Assembly: GCA_020636105.1 (NCBI GenBank)
Contig: JACJYL010000001.1
Coordinates: 372,001 to 436,000 of the forward strand
From: Lewinellaceae bacterium
GTDB taxonomy: Bacteria > Bacteroidota > Bacteroidia > Chitinophagales > Saprospiraceae
Direction: 5' to 3'
DNA length: 64,000 bases
Both the position numbers and the translations under genes were made by a program. Shown here in pieces: positions 60,825 to 64,000 of the stretch; the first letter of the stretch is position 1; every line of letters begins with the position of its first letter. The notes under the pieces are model-generated. The model was given only the letters and a program-made list of their open reading frames with translations. It made no database searches and had not been told where the DNA came from.

Positions 60825-61412
60825 CTATTTTTTTTCCAATTCAATAAATAGCTCCCTGCCCAATCTGGGTTTAATTGACTTTTTGCTGCTTTCCATGAGC
60901 CTGATGTGAAAATAGGGTTCAAAGTATTGGATGTACTCGGCTGCCGTTCCTCCAAAAGGCGGCCCCGGAGTGGTAAAGTTCTCGGAAAACAATACGCCGG
61001 CTAATTTTCCTCCATCGGCAAGTAATTCCGATGCTTTCCGGGCATAATCAGGCCGAAGGGATGGCGGGATGGCGCAAAAAAAGGTTTGTTCCAGGATCAG
61101 ATCAACGCTTAACTCCAGCTTGAAAAAATCATTGACCAATTTGTGTGCTGAAGGAAAATCAGGGCAAGAACGGTCAAGATGTTTAAAAGCTGTTGGCGCC
61201 CAATCACAAACAAAAACATTTTCAAAGCCCCTTCTGTGTAAATAAATGGCTTCATGAGCATGGCCCGCCCCGGGGATCAAAATCCGTTGAGTCATATCGC
61301 TGACCTGATCCACATAATGCCTCAATGGGGGAGAGGCGTAGCCGATATCCCAGGGAGTTTGCTGACCTTGGTACTTATCTTCCCAAAAGGAAGGAATAGT
61401 AGGTGAATCCAT
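60825..61412 (-). CDS. TPMT-like SAM-dependent methyltransferase
   Basis: 195 residues from the ATG at 61412 (MDSPTIPSFWEDKYQGQQTPWDIG). Thiopurine S-methyltransferase family signatures: FWEDKYQ..PWDIG at the N-terminus, SAM-binding ILIPGAGHAHEAIYL and the family-typical DLILEQTFFCAIPPSLR. The substrate is likely a small thiol or metalloid ion, not proven. It directly follows the DUF4230 gene with 22 bases between. Confidence 0.82.
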   Translation of the reverse strand: MDSPTIPSFWEDKYQGQQTPWDIGYASPPLRHYVDQVSDMTQRILIPGAGHAHEAIYLHRRGFENVFVCDWAPTAFKHLDRSCPDFPSAHKLVNDFFKLELSVDLILEQTFFCAIPPSLRPDYARKASELLADGGKLAGVLFSENFTTPGPPFGGTAAEYIQYFEPYFHIRLMESSKKSIKPRLGRELFIELEKK

Positions 61413-61434
61413 CGTTTTTATTGGGTTTATGAGG

Positions 61435-62619
61435 TCAATTTTCAAAATTTTCCTCTATGGCTTCATCAGGTTCAGGCTCCTTAAACCGAACCTTGAGTTT
61501 GTACTTATTGTTCATGGAAGTAATAATGGGTAAAAACATGGTATTCATCAATTCAACTGCCTGAGTTTTTGATTTTTCCATAATATCACTTTCCAGGGCT
61601 TCCTGCCGGAAGACGGTTCTTAACTTATTAAACCCTTCGTTTAAATTGACATCCTGAACTTCCCTAAGCCATCCGATGTCCAGTTTTTCAATTTTGGGAT
61701 AGACTTCATGAGAAAGAATCACCGGCTCAGGAAGGGTGATAGTCACTACATTGGCTTTGGAGTTTAGATCCACCTTGAAATAGTCATTCAGCCGAAATCC
61801 TACTTTCAATATGCTAATGGCCGTGATTTGAATATCAGAGGAAGAAACATTTACTCCCCATATTTTAGTCTGTAATTGTTTGTTGATACCCTTTTTATCG
61901 CGTACTTCCATGGTAGCAAGTTCCGCTATGACCTTTTCCACTTTTTCCTGTAATAACCCCTTTGACCGGCTGAAATCCTCAATGGCGGCACGGTCTTCCA
62001 TTCTTTTCAATAATGGCCGAAGCGCCTCGGTCAGGGCAATGCCACAAGGGGTATCCACATTGGTTCCTTTCCCCAAAATACTTCCGCCATGGGTTTCGAC
62101 CAGGGTAGTTACTATTTGGTTGACGAAAAAGCAGGTGTATTTGGAAGCCACTTCGTTCAATACATCAATGGCATTAGTCGATTCGTTGTCGTACCAGGTT
62201 TGGTATAAGGCAGAGGTAGTATCTTTGAGTGCCACAAAATCGTGGTAGTATAAATTTTTGAGATATGGATGGTGTTTTTGGTATTCTCCTTCCAGTTTGC
62301 TCTTGAGGTTATCGTCTAACCCCATCCTGTTGGCAACGTGCTTTAAAATGGACATATTGAGGTTGTAAACCAGGTTATCAAAATCTTTTCGGTTTCGCTG
62401 AGGATTGGCCAACACAGCTAGAGCTTCATCCGTATCGATGTCAGCCTTAAAATCTGAAGGAAGATAGTTGATGGTCATTTCCTGGGGAATATTCGAATAG
62501 CCCGTTTTCCCGGAATAATTTCGGTAGATTAGAATCCCTCCAAGGGTAATGGCAAGCACAACGACCAGCAAACGACCCATGTTTTTGGCCCGGGTTGTTG
62601 AATCAATTTTAGTTGACAT
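61435..62619 (-). CDS. DUF4230 domain membrane-anchored protein
   Basis: 394 residues. An N-terminal membrane anchor (about 13-32) is followed by a helical middle part and a C-terminal DUF4230 domain (about 250-380) with LNSKANVVTITLPEPVILSH. DUF4230 proteins are of unknown function, often membrane-linked. The last 20 residues are acidic (PEPDEAIEENFEN). It may share a transcript with the TPMT-like gene. Confidence 0.75.
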   Translation of the reverse strand: MSTKIDSTTRAKNMGRLLVVVLAITLGGILIYRNYSGKTGYSNIPQEMTINYLPSDFKADIDTDEALAVLANPQRNRKDFDNLVYNLNMSILKHVANRMGLDDNLKSKLEGEYQKHHPYLKNLYYHDFVALKDTTSALYQTWYDNESTNAIDVLNEVASKYTCFFVNQIVTTLVETHGGSILGKGTNVDTPCGIALTEALRPLLKRMEDRAAIEDFSRSKGLLQEKVEKVIAELATMEVRDKKGINKQLQTKIWGVNVSSSDIQITAISILKVGFRLNDYFKVDLNSKANVVTITLPEPVILSHEVYPKIEKLDIGWLREVQDVNLNEGFNKLRTVFRQEALESDIMEKSKTQAVELMNTMFLPIITSMNNKYKLKVRFKEPEPDEAIEENFEN

Positions 62620-62843
62620 GTATTATTTTTTTGCGAATTTAAGGATTAATAAGTAAAATGGCTTAAAAATGAAATCCTTTATCCTTTGATCCTCTTTATT
62701 GAATTTTTCTACATGGTTAGACTTCATGCATTGGATGAGGTAACAAGTTTGTTTGCCATAACGTTTAGGGTTCCGCTCTTTAAAAATTAAAATTTATCCT
62801 TTAAAATTTATCATTTCCGTTACCTTAGCACCAAATTTAATTC

Positions 62844-63680
62844 ATGCTTAACCCTCAGCTGACAATTAACTGTGCAGGGCAACTGCTGAGCCTGGAATCT
62901 CCCGTGGTAATGGGGATCATAAATGTAACTCCGGATTCTTTTTATCAGGGAAGCAGAACCCTGAGTGTGGATTCGGCATTGGCCCAGGCTGAAAAAATGC
63001 TCCGGGAAGGTGCCCGGATTATTGATGTAGGGGGCATGTCTACCCGGCCAGGAGCTGATTTGGTTACCGAAGAGCAGGAAACCAGCAGAGTAATCCCTGT
63101 TATCGAAGCAATAAATAAGCGTTTTCCTGAAGTTCATATTTCCATAGATACAGTCCATGGGTCAGTAGCCAGGAGAAGTGCCGCGGTCGGGGCAGGAATG
63201 ATCAATGACATTTCTGCCGGTCGTATGGATCCTGAAATGTATGCCACGGTGGCTGAACTGGATTTACCTTATGTTTTAATGCATATGAAAGGAACGCCTA
63301 AAGATATGCAGCAAAATCCTGCTTACGAAAACGTAAGTTTGGAAGTATTGGATTTTTTGATTGCGGAAGTGGGTAAATTGCGTGAACTTGGTGTAAAGGA
63401 TATTGTACTGGATCCCGGGTTTGGGTTTGGCAAAAAGGTGGAAGATAATTATGAACTGCTCAAAAATCTTGATGTGCTAAATATCCCCGGATTGCCTTTG
63501 ATGGTTGGAGTTTCACGTAAATCAATGATATACAAACCATTGAATATCAATCCGGAAGAAGCTTTGGCCGGAACTTCAGCTCTACATCTATTTGCATTGA
63601 TGAGGGGAGCAAAAATTTTGAGGTGCCATGATGTAAAGGAAGCCATGCAGACTATTAAACTTTGGAAAATGTTACAGTAA
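62844..63680 (+). CDS. folP: Dihydropteroate synthase
   Basis: 278 residues. Conserved DHPS blocks: VMGIINVTPDSFYQGSR, DVGGMSTRPGADLV, INDISAGRMD, MHMKGTPKDMQ, LDPGFGFGKKVEDN and GVSRKSMIYK. It joins pterin pyrophosphate to p-aminobenzoate in folate synthesis and is the sulfonamide target. A TTG-started gene follows 9 bases downstream. Confidence 0.97.
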   Translation: MLNPQLTINCAGQLLSLESPVVMGIINVTPDSFYQGSRTLSVDSALAQAEKMLREGARIIDVGGMSTRPGADLVTEEQETSRVIPVIEAINKRFPEVHISIDTVHGSVARRSAAVGAGMINDISAGRMDPEMYATVAELDLPYVLMHMKGTPKDMQQNPAYENVSLEVLDFLIAEVGKLRELGVKDIVLDPGFGFGKKVEDNYELLKNLDVLNIPGLPLMVGVSRKSMIYKPLNINPEEALAGTSALHLFALMRGAKILRCHDVKEAMQTIKLWKMLQ

Positions 63681-63689
63681 ATTAAAACT

Positions 63690-64000
63690 TTGGAAAATCT
63701 CACCGAACAAAATATTAAGATAACGGTCCTTAAGTTTCTGAAGGCCCATTATAAACACCGTACTCGCGCCGGGGAGACCATTGCGAAAATTGATATGCAG
63801 GGGGAGGGGGGGATCATTGCCGACGGATATTTGAAATTTACCACGGACGAAAACAAATCTTTCCTGGCCACCTTTGAGGCGACCTCATTTGATTCAAAAG
63901 AAGAACTATTCTTTTCGCGTGAGAACGACAAGCTTTATTGGGACAGTCTTGCTTTATCTTTTCTTTTTTCGACGCTTTGCCTGGCTATTGTGCATGGTAT
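63690..64000 (+). CDS. Unknown protein, 3' end cut by window edge
   Basis: The open frame starts at TTG 63690 just after folP and runs to the edge. The first 104 residues begin MENLTEQNIKITVLKFLKAHY and show alternating strands (IIADGYLKFTTDENKSFLATF), then a hydrophobic segment near the edge. The pattern could be a small nuclease-like or membrane-anchored protein, but no family is named. It is probably co-transcribed with folP. Confidence 0.65.
   Translation, partial: MENLTEQNIKITVLKFLKAHYKHRTRAGETIAKIDMQGEGGIIADGYLKFTTDENKSFLATFEATSFDSKEELFFSRENDKLYWDSLALSFLFSTLCLAIVHG

Overview
The window reads as a chromosomal segment of a Bacteroidota bacterium, most likely near Saprospiria. Type IX secretion components are present (PorP/SprF, a PorE-like OmpA protein, a PorG/DUF6089 protein, and a large VCBS-repeat protein with a C-terminal sorting domain). 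Candidate promoters fit the Bacteroidota TAnnTTTG -7 box. A bacillithiol-type YtxJ protein, a TamB-like giant, an OprP-like porin and several non-ATG starts also fit. Taxonomy is inference from gene content only.

Layout. 1-434: 5' part of a CtlX-type amidinotransferase running off the left edge. 683-6311: a compact rseC-rnfBCDGEA operon for the Rnf ferredoxin:NAD+ ion pump. 6315-15282: queuosine-precursor transporter, HscA, a SUI1-type factor, YidC, a DUF3293 protein, a TPR lipoprotein, CoaE and a DHFR-like reductase. 15383-18407: a PorP/SprF plus PorE-like T9SS pair. 18436-23220: a carbamoyltransferase fused to an SxtJ-like membrane domain, a membrane-anchored non-specific nuclease and a HerA-like ATPase. 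23225-45688: housekeeping and envelope genes (RibD, AP2/HNH-derived protein, MnmD, YtxJ, PdhB, YheT, TamB, AroC, PorG, SulP, porin, TlpA-like, COX3).

The accessory part is 45689-52072. It holds few genes and many structured repeats. Four small orphan genes, all on the minus strand, alternate with copies of a modular non-coding element made of two or three hairpins, a T-rich run and an 18-base tail (ATGCTTCGGCCATCAGGG). Two near-identical hairpin-ended units of about 280-300 bp, REP-like mini-hairpins and a decayed IS256-family insertion also lie here. The insertion has a perfect 8-bp target duplication and sits inside the signal-peptide region of a lipoprotein gene. Upstream of the small genes, on their strand, are an Rhs-core C-terminal remnant and an out-of-frame effector-associated-domain-like fragment. 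The small genes may therefore be the immunity or orphan end of a decayed polymorphic-toxin or conflict locus, with the structured repeat marking cassette boundaries.

52073-64000 returns to ordinary chromosome: NhaC-type antiporter with an extracytoplasmic N-terminal domain, T9SS cargo protein, two functional tRNA-Leu genes plus a broken tRNA-Leu copy, HscB, RseP, RsmE, DUF4159, a TPMT-like methyltransferase, a DUF4230 protein, FolP and a partial unknown gene at the right edge.
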